Positions 34,621 to 43,980 of a stretch of 64,000 nt of DNA are shown here, in pieces. Made by a program: the position numbers and the translations under genes. The notes beneath the pieces were generated by a model. It saw nothing but the letters and a program-made list of their open reading frames with translations. It made no database searches and had not been told where the DNA came from. This DNA comes from Rhodobacterales bacterium HKCCE2091 (GTDB lineage: Bacteria > Pseudomonadota > Alphaproteobacteria > Rhodobacterales > Rhodobacteraceae): positions 235,001 through 299,000 of the forward strand of contig WVSL01000001.1 in NCBI GenBank assembly GCA_015689685.1, written 5' to 3'. Positions within the stretch are counted from its first letter, which is position 1. Each line of letters opens with the position of its first letter.

Positions 34621-34727
34621 GTTGGCTTGGCGGTCGGCACCGCGTGCCCGCGACGCATGTCCGGGAAGGACGAAGGGCGGCAGGTCTGCGTGGACGGCCG
34701 GCGCGGCGGTGCGCTAGGCTCCGCGGC

Positions 34728-34889
34728 ATGGATCCCGTCGCGCTGATCTTCTACGCCGCCGTCTGCGCCTGCCTCGGCCTTGCCGGGCCGCGGCTAGGCG
34801 CGCCGTGGATGCGGTTCGGGATCGGCGCCGTCGTCGGCATCGTCGCGGCCGGACTGCTGCCGGTGCTGCGCGCCACCGCGGGGTTCTAG
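34728..34889 (+). CDS. Small hypothetical membrane protein (53 aa)
   Basis: MDPVALIFYAAVCACLGL begins a protein with two hydrophobic helices (about 4-20 and 30-48) separated by GPRLGAPWMRFG. The ribosome binding site is weak (CTAGGCTCCGCGGC). It lies between the response regulator and the convergent formate dehydrogenase gene. Codon usage fits the genome, but evidence is limited to the clean two-helix profile. Confidence 0.5.
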   Translation: MDPVALIFYAAVCACLGLAGPRLGAPWMRFGIGAVVGIVAAGLLPVLRATAGF

Positions 34890-34890
34890 G

Positions 34891-37668
34891 TCACTCCGCC
34901 GCGACCCGCTCCGCCGCTTCGGCCCGAACGGCGCAGAACTTGAACTCCGGGATCTTGCCGTAGGGGTCGAGCACCGGGTTGGTCAGGATGTTCGCCGCCG
35001 CCTCGACGTAGGCGAAGGGCACGAACACCATGTCCGGTGCGACCGCACGGTCGGCGCGGGCCATCAGCTCGATGGAGCCGCGCCGGGTCGTCAGCCGCAC
35101 CATCCCCCCGGCCTCGACGCCGAGCCGGCGCAGGGTGGAAGGATGCAGCGAGCAGTTCGCCTCCGGCTCCAGCGCGTCGAGCGTTCTTGAGCGGCGGGTC
35201 ATCGACCCGGTGTGCCAGTGTTCGAGCTGGCGGCCGGTGGTCAGGATCATCGGGTAATCCGCATCCGGAACCTCGTCGGGCGGGATGATCGAGGCGGGGG
35301 TGAACTTCGCGCGGCCCTCGGCGCGGGGGAAACCGTCGCCGAACACGATCGGCTGACCCGGATCCTCGGGCGAGAGCGACGGATAGGTGACCGCGCCTTC
35401 GCGTTCCAGCCTGTCCCAGGTGATGTTGGCCAGCGACGGCATGACCAGCGTCATCTCGGTGAAGACCTCGCGCGGGTGGGCGTAGGTCCAGCCGAGGCCG
35501 AGCCGGCGGGCCAGATCGACCGTGATCTCCCAGTCCTCCCGCGCCTCGCCGGGCGGCGGCACGGCGGGGCGGCCCATCTGCACCTGGCGGTTGGTGTTGG
35601 TCACGGTCCCGGTCTTCTCGGCGAAGGCCGAGGCCGGAAGGATCACGTCGGCGTAGTTCGCGGTCTCGGTCAGGAAGATGTCCTGCACGACGAGGTGATC
35701 GAGCTTCGCGAGCGCCGCGCGGGCGTGGTCGAGGTCGGGGTCGGACATCGCCGGGTTCTCGCCCAGGATGTACATGCCGCGGATCTGGCCGTCATGGATC
35801 GCGTCCATGATCTCCACCACGGTCAGGCCCTTCTCGGCGCTGAAGTCCCCGGACCCCCAGACCGCCGTGAACTCGCCGCGGATCGCGTCGTCGGTTACCG
35901 TCTTGTAGTCCGGCAGGAACATCGGGATCAGGCCCGCGTCCGACGCGCCCTGCACGTTGTTCTGGCCGCGGAGCGGGTGCAGGCCGGTGCCCGGCCGCCC
36001 GACATGGCCGCACATCAGCGCGAGCGAGATCAGGCAGCGCGAGTTGTCGGTGCCGTGGACGTGCTGGCTGATGCCCATGCCCCAGAAGATCATCGCGCGT
36101 TCGGCACGGGCGAAGGTGCGGGCGACGTCGCGGATCACCTCCGGTTCGATCCCGCAGATCTCGGCCATCTTCTCGGGCGGGAAGTCCTTCAGATGCGCCT
36201 TCTCGGCCTCCCAGTTCTCGGTGAAGGCGTCGATGTACTGCTGGTCGTAGAGCCCTTCCTCGACGATCACGTGCATGATCGCGTTCAGGAGCGACACGTC
36301 CGCGCCGGGGCGGAATTGCAGCATGTGGCTGGCGTGGGATTTCAGCGCGGTGCCGCGCGGGTCGATCACGATCAGCTTGCCGCCGCGCTTGGCGAACTGC
36401 TTGAAGTAGGTCGCGGCGACGGGGTGGTTGCCGGCCGGGTTGCAGCCGATGACGATGGCGACGTCGGCATTCTCGATCTCGTTGAAGGTCGCGGTGACGG
36501 CGCCGGAGCCGACGTTCTCCATCAGCGCCGCGACCGACGAGGCATGGCAGAGCCGGGTGCAGTGGTCGACATTGTTGTGACCGAAGCCCTCGCGGATCAG
36601 GCGCTGGAACAGGTAGGCTTCCTCGTTCGTGCACTTCGCGCTGCCGAAGCCCGCGACCGAGCGGCCGCCGTGACCCTGCCGCAGCTTCGCGAGGCCACCG
36701 GCGGCGGCATCCAGCGCCTCTTCCCACGTTGCTTCGCGGAAATGGGTCTGCCAGTTCGCGGGGTCGACGTTCAGGCCCTTCGCCGGCGCGTCGTCGCGGC
36801 GGATAAGCGGTTTCGTCAGCCGGTGCGGGTGGTGGATGTAGTCGAAGCCGAAGCGGCCCTTCACGCAGAGCCGGTTCTCGTTCGCGGGGCCGTCGATGCC
36901 CTGGACGTACTTGATCGCGCCGTCCTTGACCTTGAGCGACACCTGGCAGCCGACGCCGCAGAACGGGCAGACGCTGTCCACCTCGCTGTCGTAGTCCGCG
37001 CGGTCGCCGACCTGGGCCTCGTCCAAGACCGAGGCTTCCATCAGTGCGCCTGTCGGGCAGGCCTGCACGCATTCGCCGCAGGCCACGCAGGTCGATTGGC
37101 CCATCGGGTCGGACAGGTCGAACACAGGGAAGACGTCGTGCCCGCGGCCGCCCATGCCGATCACGTCGTTCACCTGGACCTCGCGGCAGGCGCGGACGCA
37201 GAGATTGCACTGGATGCAGGCGTCGAGGTTCACGCGCATCGCGACGTGGCTGTCGTCGAGAAGCGGGATGCGGTCGCGTTCCAGCGGCGGGAAGCGGCTT
37301 TCGGTGACGCCCTGCGTCTCCGCCATGTCCCAGAGGTGGGAGGACTTGTCGTGCGCGGCCTCGCGCGGGGGCTGGTCGGCCAGCAGCATCTCCATCACCA
37401 TCTTCCGCGCGGTCGTGGCGCGGGCGGACGCGGTGGTGACGACCATGCCGTCCTTCGGCTCGCGGATGCAGGACGCGGCAAGGGTGCGTTCGCCCTCGAT
37501 CTCGACCATGCAGGCGCGGCAGTTGCCGTCGGGGCGGTAGCCGGGGGCGGGCTTGTGGCACAGGTGCGGGATCGTCAGGCCGCGGCCGTTCGCGATTTCC
37601 CAGATCGTGAGGCCCTTCTCGGCCTCGATGTCCTGCCCGTCGAGCGTGAAGCGGATCGTGTCGGCCAT
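34891..37668 (-). CDS. Formate dehydrogenase alpha subunit (FdsA/FdhF-like, Cys type)
   Basis: 925 residues. Domains in order: a 2Fe-2S ferredoxin domain with Cys37, Cys50, Cys53 and Cys67; an 8Fe ferredoxin segment (ACIQCNLCVRACREVQ and TCVACGECVQACPTG); a molybdopterin domain opened by the 4Fe-4S motif CPFCGVGC...CVKGRFGF; and the metal-ligating Cys in HCTRLCHASS (about residue 380), so it is not a selenoprotein. The C-terminal dinucleotide-binding domain has LTTGRQLEHWHTGSMTRR. It oxidises formate to CO2. No beta, gamma or FdhD-like gene adjoins it, so its electron acceptor is unclear. GGAGGGCTCGAG precedes the ATG. Confidence 0.93.
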   Translation of the reverse strand: MADTIRFTLDGQDIEAEKGLTIWEIANGRGLTIPHLCHKPAPGYRPDGNCRACMVEIEGERTLAASCIREPKDGMVVTTASARATTARKMVMEMLLADQPPREAAHDKSSHLWDMAETQGVTESRFPPLERDRIPLLDDSHVAMRVNLDACIQCNLCVRACREVQVNDVIGMGGRGHDVFPVFDLSDPMGQSTCVACGECVQACPTGALMEASVLDEAQVGDRADYDSEVDSVCPFCGVGCQVSLKVKDGAIKYVQGIDGPANENRLCVKGRFGFDYIHHPHRLTKPLIRRDDAPAKGLNVDPANWQTHFREATWEEALDAAAGGLAKLRQGHGGRSVAGFGSAKCTNEEAYLFQRLIREGFGHNNVDHCTRLCHASSVAALMENVGSGAVTATFNEIENADVAIVIGCNPAGNHPVAATYFKQFAKRGGKLIVIDPRGTALKSHASHMLQFRPGADVSLLNAIMHVIVEEGLYDQQYIDAFTENWEAEKAHLKDFPPEKMAEICGIEPEVIRDVARTFARAERAMIFWGMGISQHVHGTDNSRCLISLALMCGHVGRPGTGLHPLRGQNNVQGASDAGLIPMFLPDYKTVTDDAIRGEFTAVWGSGDFSAEKGLTVVEIMDAIHDGQIRGMYILGENPAMSDPDLDHARAALAKLDHLVVQDIFLTETANYADVILPASAFAEKTGTVTNTNRQVQMGRPAVPPPGEAREDWEITVDLARRLGLGWTYAHPREVFTEMTLVMPSLANITWDRLEREGAVTYPSLSPEDPGQPIVFGDGFPRAEGRAKFTPASIIPPDEVPDADYPMILTTGRQLEHWHTGSMTRRSRTLDALEPEANCSLHPSTLRRLGVEAGGMVRLTTRRGSIELMARADRAVAPDMVFVPFAYVEAAANILTNPVLDPYGKIPEFKFCAVRAEAAERVAAE

Positions 37669-37872
37669 CTCGAGCCCTCCCGTTGCCCCGGACCCTAGCG
37701 CGGGCCGGATGGGGATGCGAGGGCCAAGGGCGACCGGCCCTGAGGGATTTCCGTCATAGTCGCGCGGAACCGACGCACCGGGGTGCGGCGGTCTCTTGAC
37801 CAATAATCACGGGAAGGTCAGCCTGAGAGCGAAGCATCACCGGCCCGGGGAGGCCGAGAGGGGGAAACACCG

Positions 37873-39819
37873 ATGCCCGTCATCTTCGGCGACGCCACCG
37901 CCAACACCATCGCCGCCACCGGACCGGACGACGTGATCTTCGGCCTCAGCGGATTCGACACCCTGTCGAGCACCTTCGAACGCGCCGACCTGCGCGGCGG
38001 ATGGGGGCGGGACACGCTGACCGCCGATTTCGACTGGGCGATCAACGAAGGCAGCGCGATCCCGCCGGTCCTGCTGTCTCTCCGGGGCGACCAGGGAGAC
38101 GACACGCTCCTGGCCAGCGTCGACGTGACCGTTCCGGCCTCGCCGTCCTTCTTCACGCGGGAGGACGTGACGGCGACGATCGTTCTAGAAGGCGGGATCG
38201 GAAACGACACCCACGTCGCGCACCAGTCTGTGACGGAGGACGGCTTCTACGAGCTGTTCATCGACCGGATCACGCTGGAAAGCGTCGTCGTCGATCTCGA
38301 CGGCGACAACGGGCTGACCTTCGAGAACGAGGCCATCGTCGCCGATGCGTTCGCGCAGGTTACGAACAGCGCGATCCTCGGCAACGGGAACGACACCGTC
38401 ACCGTCGACACGATGACCGAGCTGGAGAACTGGAACGCCTTCTCGACCTACGAATTCCACCTGGGCGACGGCCTGAACAGCCTGACGCTGGCCGACCGGA
38501 GCGGGTTCAACAGCACCCTGGTCACGTCCGGCGCGGGTGCCGATATCATCGACATCGCCTTCAGCGGCGATGCCGGGAACGACGGGCCGATCGACTTCAC
38601 GCTCGACCTCGACACCGGTGGCGGCGACGACGCCGTGACCATCCAGAGCAACGGCCAGTTCGGCGACGCCGGAGAGGCCGCGATGTCCATCGACCTCGGC
38701 GACGGCGACAATACCCTGTCGATCGCGAACGACTACCAGGGAAGCCTCGACCTGACATCGGGCGACGGGACCGAGACGTTCGATATCGTCTGGACCAACC
38801 TTCGGGACTTCGGGTTCTACGACACGAGCCCGGTCGGGCTGACCGTGGCGACCGGCAACGGCGACAAGACGATCGACATCGCGATCACCGATGCCGACCG
38901 GCTGTTCTACGGCCTGCCCCCGCAATTCGCCGACATCACTACCGGCAGCGGCAACGACACCGTGACCGTCGCGGGCGGGATCGGGAACAGGTTCGATACC
39001 GGCGGCGGCAACGACGTGATCACGCCGGGTTCCGGATCCTCGACGGTGGCGGCCGGGGCCGGCGCGGACGACGTGCTGATCGACGCGGGCGTGTTCCTCA
39101 TCCAGGGGCAGTTCGGCGACCCGCTGGTGCAGACGCTGGTGCTGGAGGATTTCAACGTCACCGAGGGCGACCGCGTGATCCTGAGCGGCTTCGACATCCC
39201 CGCCCTGCGCGGCGGCATCATCGACGCCGCCGACGATCTCGCCGCGCTGGTCGGCACAGGGGGCGACGTGATCTCCTTCGTGCAGGAAGGCGCCGACGCG
39301 CGGCTCAGCCTCGCGGTCGGGACCGGCCAGGGCGACATCCTGTTCAAGGGCGTGACGATCGGCACCGCGCCGGCCGATCCACCGATGACCCTGATCGGCA
39401 CCGCCGCCGACGACACCCTGACCGGCGGCACGTCCGGGGATCTCATCTTCCTCCGCCGCGGCGACGACACCGCCACCGGGGGCGACGGTGCCGACCGGTT
39501 CAAGTTCAACGCGCTCGCGCCCCACAACCTCGACGGCGACGCGCACACGATCACCGACCTCGATTTCACCGAAGGGGACACGATCCTGTTCGCGAATTTC
39601 GGCGCGGCGTGGGCGGACGACGCCACCGATCCGGCCAACGCGCTGACCTATGAACCCGGCACCTACAACACCTGGATCGCAGACAGCGTCGCGGACCTGC
39701 AGGAGCTGGAGGCCTCCGGCGCGATCTCCGTTACCGCGCTGGCCGGCGGGTCCCGGCTGTCGTGGCTGGCCGCCGACGGCGACGCGGTCAGCGTGGACCT
39801 GTTCGGCATCTTCGTCTGA
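37873..39819 (+). CDS. Large acidic RTX-like repeat protein
   Basis: 648 residues, highly acidic, no signal peptide. The N-terminus (MPVIFGDATANTIAATGPDDVIFGLSGFDTL) and the region around residues 510-545 (GTAADDTLTGGTSGDLIFLRRGDD) carry RTX-like Gly/Asp turns. The middle consists of beta-helix-like repeats around GNGNDTVTV, GDGDNTLSI, GDGTETFDI and GSGNDTVTV that do not follow strict nonapeptide spacing. The C-terminus resembles the end of type I secreted proteins. It is probably exported and calcium-stabilised; function unknown. GAGAGGGGGAAACACCG precedes the ATG. Confidence 0.8.
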   Translation: MPVIFGDATANTIAATGPDDVIFGLSGFDTLSSTFERADLRGGWGRDTLTADFDWAINEGSAIPPVLLSLRGDQGDDTLLASVDVTVPASPSFFTREDVTATIVLEGGIGNDTHVAHQSVTEDGFYELFIDRITLESVVVDLDGDNGLTFENEAIVADAFAQVTNSAILGNGNDTVTVDTMTELENWNAFSTYEFHLGDGLNSLTLADRSGFNSTLVTSGAGADIIDIAFSGDAGNDGPIDFTLDLDTGGGDDAVTIQSNGQFGDAGEAAMSIDLGDGDNTLSIANDYQGSLDLTSGDGTETFDIVWTNLRDFGFYDTSPVGLTVATGNGDKTIDIAITDADRLFYGLPPQFADITTGSGNDTVTVAGGIGNRFDTGGGNDVITPGSGSSTVAAGAGADDVLIDAGVFLIQGQFGDPLVQTLVLEDFNVTEGDRVILSGFDIPALRGGIIDAADDLAALVGTGGDVISFVQEGADARLSLAVGTGQGDILFKGVTIGTAPADPPMTLIGTAADDTLTGGTSGDLIFLRRGDDTATGGDGADRFKFNALAPHNLDGDAHTITDLDFTEGDTILFANFGAAWADDATDPANALTYEPGTYNTWIADSVADLQELEASGAISVTALAGGSRLSWLAADGDAVSVDLFGIFV

Positions 39820-39884
39820 ACCCTCCGCCCGCCTTGCCGCCCCGCCGGTGAACCGGTAGTGCGGCCGGGCAAGGAGGCACGGGA

Positions 39885-40526
39885 ATGGGCGAAATCGTTC
39901 TGGTCCGTCACGGACAGGCCAACTCCGCGGCCACGACCGAGGAGGATTACGACCGGCTGTCCGATCTCGGCCACCGGCAGGGCGGCTGGCTCGGCGAGTG
40001 GATGCGGGACCACGAGGCGCCGTTCGACCATGTCCTGTCCGGCACCCTGCGCCGCCACCGCGAAACCGTCGCGGCGATGGGCCTCGCCGCCGACGAGGAC
40101 GCGCGGCTGAACGAGCTCGACTACTACAGGCTGAGCCAGGCAATGCTGGATCGCCACGGCGTTCCGCTGCCGGGGCCGGACGACTTCGCGGACCACATGC
40201 CCAAGGTCTTTGCCGCGTGGCACGCCGCCGAGATCGAGGGCGCCGAACCCTACGAGGCGTTCGAGACCCGCGTGGGCGAGATGCTGCGCGAAGCCGCGGT
40301 GCCGGGCCGGCGGCTCCTGTGCGTCACTTCCGGCGGGGTGATCGGGATGATGCTCCGTCAGCTTCTCGATCTCGACCTGATGAAGCTGTCGCAGGTGATG
40401 CTGCCGATCATGAACACCTCGATCCACCGGATCCGCGTGCATCCCGACCGCACCTTCCTGACCGGCTTCAACGCCACCCCGCACCTCGACCCGCCCGATC
40501 GGGCCTTCGCCCGGACGTTCTACTGA
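39885..40526 (+). CDS. Histidine phosphatase family protein (second catalytic His replaced by Ser)
   Basis: 213 residues of the phosphoglycerate-mutase-like superfamily. The phospho-acceptor motif VRHGQAN (RHG 8-10) and SGTLRRHRETVAAM with its Arg are present. The second catalytic motif, usually xxHGG, reads CVTSGGVIG here. Substrate unknown; small phosphorylated metabolites or proteins are possible. AAGGAGGCACGGGA precedes the ATG. It converges with the DUF3775 gene. Confidence 0.88.
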   Translation: MGEIVLVRHGQANSAATTEEDYDRLSDLGHRQGGWLGEWMRDHEAPFDHVLSGTLRRHRETVAAMGLAADEDARLNELDYYRLSQAMLDRHGVPLPGPDDFADHMPKVFAAWHAAEIEGAEPYEAFETRVGEMLREAAVPGRRLLCVTSGGVIGMMLRQLLDLDLMKLSQVMLPIMNTSIHRIRVHPDRTFLTGFNATPHLDPPDRAFARTFY

Positions 40527-40543
40527 GCCCGGCGCGGTGCGCG

Positions 40544-40861
40544 TCACATCACGTCGTCTTCCTCGTCGGTGATGTCGATGCCGAGCGCCTCCATCCCGGC
40601 CTCCAGGTGGTCGGCGACATGGGGCGTTCCGATCAGGTAGTCGGCGGTCGGCGTGGTGCGTTCGGCACGCGCGGTGGCGATGGCCTCGGCCAGGTCCTCC
40701 GGCTCGAACGAGCCGCGGCCGATCCACATGATCGCGACGAGTTCCGCCTGCTCGTCCTCGTTCAGCGCCTCGATCAGGCCGCGGAACTCGCCTTCCGCGC
40801 GTTCGATCTCGTGCCGCAGGAGGATGATCTGCGCCACCTTCCGTGTCGTAATCGCGAGCAT
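40544..40861 (-). CDS. DUF3775 domain protein
   Basis: 105 residues, acidic and helical (TRKVAQIILLRHEIERAEGEFRGLIEALNEDEQAELVAIMWIGRG), matching the DUF3775 pattern with its AIMWIGRG core and an acidic C-terminus (TDEEDDVM). GGAGGACGACC precedes the ATG at 40861. No known function; no signal or membrane helix. It is divergent from the methyltransferase operon. Confidence 0.82.
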   Translation of the reverse strand: MLAITTRKVAQIILLRHEIERAEGEFRGLIEALNEDEQAELVAIMWIGRGSFEPEDLAEAIATARAERTTPTADYLIGTPHVADHLEAGMEALGIDITDEEDDVM

Positions 40862-41013
40862 GGTCGTCCTCCGGTCGTTACCGCCTCTCCGGCCTGACGG
40901 AAGATGCGACGTCGCGCGCAGCGACGCAAGCGGCCGACGGCGGCGCAAGCCTTGGCACCGCGGGGACCGGGCTGTATCGGTGGTCGGGCCTTTCGACCCC
41001 GGGGGACCGCCGC

Positions 41014-41721
41014 GTGAACTTCAGCCAGATCGACCCGCCGGTCGCCACCTTCGAACGGTGGCGGGGCCTCAGGTCGCATGGTCGCGGCCTGAGCATCCTC
41101 AGGGCGCTGGAATACGAGACGCTCGGGACGATCGACCTGTCGGGCCGGGTCCTCGATTTCGGCGGCGGCCGCCGCGCGAGCTATTTCCGCAAGCTGCCGG
41201 ACGATTGCGAGGTCCTGTCGGTCAACATCGACACCCAGTTCGAGCCGACCCATATCGTCCCGCCCGGCGACCCGCTGCCGTTCGAGGACGACGGTTTCGA
41301 CGCGGTGCTGACGCTGAACACGCTGGAACACGTCTACGACGACATCGGCACGATCCGCGAACTGGTGCGGGTGACGCGGTCGGGCGGGCGGCTGCACATC
41401 ATGGTGCCGTTCCTGTTCCGCGTGCATGGCCATCCCGACGACTACAACCGCCATACCCCGTCCTGGTGGGCCGAGACGCTGGACCGCGCCGGCTGCACCT
41501 CGGCCAGCCTGTTGCCGCTGGTCTTCGGGCGCCGGACCACGGCGCAGATGGTCGCGGGCGGGGGCGGCGGCCGGCTCCGTCCGCTGGTCACCTTCGGCGG
41601 CGCGCTGCGCGACATCCTTGCCGCGAAGGTGATGTTCCCCGGCAAGACCGTCTACGCGGGCGGCAAGGCCGACAACGTCTGGCACCGCGCGCCGGGCTGG
41701 TACATCGAAGCGGTGAAATGA
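41014..41721 (+). CDS. Class I SAM-dependent methyltransferase (Methyltransf_11 type)
   Basis: 235 residues. The SAM-binding glycine loop VLDFGGGRR (46-54), the acidic end of strand 2 (VNIDTQFEPT), the post-II motif FDAVLTLNTLEHVYDD and RVTRSGGRLHIMVPF are all visible. Members with the HPDDYNRHTPSWW segment are often linked to glycan or lipid modification. It is first of three overlapping genes (ATGA to the small membrane protein, then ATGA to the pseudouridine synthase). Substrate unknown. Confidence 0.87.
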   Translation: MNFSQIDPPVATFERWRGLRSHGRGLSILRALEYETLGTIDLSGRVLDFGGGRRASYFRKLPDDCEVLSVNIDTQFEPTHIVPPGDPLPFEDDGFDAVLTLNTLEHVYDDIGTIRELVRVTRSGGRLHIMVPFLFRVHGHPDDYNRHTPSWWAETLDRAGCTSASLLPLVFGRRTTAQMVAGGGGGRLRPLVTFGGALRDILAAKVMFPGKTVYAGGKADNVWHRAPGWYIEAVK

Positions 41722-41984
41722 CAGGGACGCAGATCGCCATCCTCGCCGTGCAGGGCGTGGCCTTCCTGGTCTGGGCCGGGGTCTTCTTCCGCGCGCTCTT
41801 CGCCATCCGCGGCTGCGCCGCCGCGCGGACCGGCCGCACGTTTCCCGGCCCCATCGCGTTCCTGTCGGCCGGAACCGACTACCTGCGCGACCCGGCGACG
41901 CGGCGCCTGCGGATCGTCTGGATCGCGGCCTTCGCCGTCATGGTCGCCTGCATCGCGCTGTCGGTCGCGCGTCTTCCCGCATGA
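41718..41984 (+). CDS. Small two-helix membrane protein (88 aa)
   Basis: Begins MTGTQIAILAVQGVAFLVWAGVFF and has two transmembrane helices (about 5-29 and 66-85) flanking a cytoplasmic loop with RTGRTFPGPIAFLSAGTDYLRDPATRR. It overlaps the methyltransferase stop and the rluA-like start by four bases each, so it is surely translated within this operon. No family name recognised. Confidence 0.83.
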   Translation: MTGTQIAILAVQGVAFLVWAGVFFRALFAIRGCAAARTGRTFPGPIAFLSAGTDYLRDPATRRLRIVWIAAFAVMVACIALSVARLPA

Positions 41985-42631
41985 CCGGGCTGGTCTACCG
42001 CCCGCCGGACACGCCGCTCTCGATCCTGCACGAGGACCACGAGATCCTGATCGTGGACAAGCCCGCGGGGCTTCTCAGCGTGCCCGGCAAGGGCGATCAC
42101 CTGTCGGATTGCCTGATGGCGCGGGTTCAGGCGGTCTATCCCCACGCGCTGCTCGTCCACCGGCTCGATCTCGACACGTCCGGGGTGATGGTGTTCGCGC
42201 TCAGCCACCACGCGCAGCGGCACCTGAACCTGCAGTTCGAGAAGCGGCAGACCAAGAAGGTCTACGTCGCGCGGGTCTGGGGCGATGTCGAGGGCGATGC
42301 CGGGGAGATCGACTTGCCGCTCTGCGTCGACTGGCCAAACCGCCCGCGCCAGCATGTCGACCGGGAAAACGGCAAGCCCGCCCAGACCGCATGGCGGGTG
42401 GCGAAGCGCGAAGGCGGGACGACGCGGATGCGGCTGACGCCGAAAACGGGGCGGTCGCACCAGTTGCGGGTCCACATGCTGGAACTCGGGCACCCGATCC
42501 TGGGGGATCCGTTCTACGCCGAGGGGGAGGCGCGGGACTTCCCGCGGCTGATGCTCCATGCCGAGAGCCTGAAGCTCAGGCATCCGGACGGCGGGCACTA
42601 CGTGGGGTTTCGGTCGAAGGTGCCGTTCTAG
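41981..42631 (+). CDS. rluA: RluA family pseudouridine synthase
   Basis: 216 residues without an S4 domain, as in RluA itself. The catalytic motif is HRLDLDTSG (Asp63), preceded by ILIVDKPAGLLSVPGKG and followed by the KTGRSHQLRVHM and GHPILGDPFYA motifs. It isomerises specific uridines in 23S rRNA and tRNA; the exact target is assumed from E. coli RluA. The ATG overlaps the preceding stop (ATGA). Confidence 0.92.
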   Translation: MTGLVYRPPDTPLSILHEDHEILIVDKPAGLLSVPGKGDHLSDCLMARVQAVYPHALLVHRLDLDTSGVMVFALSHHAQRHLNLQFEKRQTKKVYVARVWGDVEGDAGEIDLPLCVDWPNRPRQHVDRENGKPAQTAWRVAKREGGTTRMRLTPKTGRSHQLRVHMLELGHPILGDPFYAEGEARDFPRLMLHAESLKLRHPDGGHYVGFRSKVPF

Positions 42632-42737
42632 GAGCTTGAGCGGTATCCGGCGCGGAACAACGCCGAAGGCCGACGCGCATCGCCGGGCCGACCCCCGGTC
42701 TGGCGATGCACGGCTCGACATCCGGTCGCTTGGCTCC

Positions 42738-43790
42738 CTACCCCGCCGCCTCCCGCCCGCGCAGGATCCGGTCCGACAGGTTCAGGCGCGCGTCGCGGAT
42801 CGGCTCCACCATCGGGCGCAGCTCCGGTTCGCGGTCGAGAACGATCTCCAGCTCGTCGAGCCGGTTGAGCGCGATCAGCTCCAGCACGTCCTGCCTGAGC
42901 GCGCCGCCCTCGCGCGGCAGGGCGGCCACCGGCTGCACGTAGGCCAGCCTCGTCGGCGGGATCAGGCCGCGCAGCGTTTCGGGGTCGAGGTCGGTTTCCG
43001 CGAAGCCATACAGCCCGACGCCCCGTCCGGGCAGCGGCACCGGGCTCAACGCGAGATCCCTTACACGGTCATCCCGCAACAGCTCCGCCCGGATCGCCGG
43101 GCCCTCGCGGGTCGCCCGATGCTCCGTCCCTTCGCCGTCGGACCAGTGGAACAGCTTGCGCGTGACGAACTTGTAGAAACGCTTGCCGGTCCTGCGCCAG
43201 ATGCGCCCCGGCAGGGACCGCTGCGCCAGGACGCGCCGTTCGGTCGCGGTCAGGAGCCCCGGCGCGAAGCGCTTTTTCTGCTTCAGGAGATGCCGCAGGT
43301 CCTCGTAGGCCATCAGCCGGTAGCGCAGGTTGCGGCGGGCGTGGACGCGGGCGAGCTGGAAGTCGATCACCGCTGCCAGCCCCTCGGGCGTCATCAGCCA
43401 GTTCTGCGGCTTGGCGAGGTCGTTGTGCGTGACCCCGCGCCGCCGCATCTCGCGGATCAGGCGGCGGGCATCGCGATACCATGCGGCCTCGGCCGGGCGG
43501 GCGAGGTTCAGGGGCGTCCCCGCCGACCAGTCCCGCAGCAGCCCGTCGCGGTCGACCCGGATCAGCGCCGGCGTGCCCACGATCCCCTGCACCGCGCGCA
43601 GGCCGCGGATCTCGCGCCGCGCCAGCACCCAGGCGAACCAGCGCGAATACCACGGCAGGCCCGACAGTTTCCGCAGCACCAGCTTGTGGCCCGCGTCGCC
43701 GGCGGCGTGGCCCGACACGGTTTCGGAGAACGCGTCGCGCTTCAGGACCGTGCCGGCCACGAACTCGATCTGTTCCGCCCCGCTGTTCAT
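42738..43790 (-). CDS. Protein kinase-like fold protein (RIO/lipopolysaccharide-kinase-like)
   Basis: 350 residues. The catalytic loop THNDLAKPQNWL (Asp124, Asn130) and metal-binding VIDFQLA (Asp143, DFQ in place of DFG) identify a eukaryotic-like or RIO-like kinase fold; LVLRKL near residue 38 may supply the ATP lysine. No P-loop glycine triad is clear. The C-terminal 150 residues are basic, then a Leu-rich tail. Starts at 43790 (MNSGAEQ) or 43802 are both possible; neither has a good ribosome binding site. Substrate, protein or lipid/sugar, is unknown. It is divergent from the peroxiredoxin gene. Confidence 0.75.
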   Translation of the reverse strand: MNSGAEQIEFVAGTVLKRDAFSETVSGHAAGDAGHKLVLRKLSGLPWYSRWFAWVLARREIRGLRAVQGIVGTPALIRVDRDGLLRDWSAGTPLNLARPAEAAWYRDARRLIREMRRRGVTHNDLAKPQNWLMTPEGLAAVIDFQLARVHARRNLRYRLMAYEDLRHLLKQKKRFAPGLLTATERRVLAQRSLPGRIWRRTGKRFYKFVTRKLFHWSDGEGTEHRATREGPAIRAELLRDDRVRDLALSPVPLPGRGVGLYGFAETDLDPETLRGLIPPTRLAYVQPVAALPREGGALRQDVLELIALNRLDELEIVLDREPELRPMVEPIRDARLNLSDRILRGREAAG

Positions 43791-43980
43791 GTCGGGCGAC
43801 ATAGAAGGGCCCGCGCGGCGAGACAAGCGCCCCGTCGGACCCGGACAGCTCGGACCGCCCGTTCCGGCAGCGGCCGGGCGCGCGAACGCACGTCACTTTC
43901 GCGAACGGAACCCCGTGCAATCGCGACGCGGCGGGACTAGATCCGGGTCGAAGACAAACCAGCCGGGAAGGAAGACCGAA

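Noticed and set aside
35212..37698. 828-codon frame opposite the formate dehydrogenase gene
   Set aside because: Antisense shadow of a gene with complete iron-sulfur and molybdopterin motifs.
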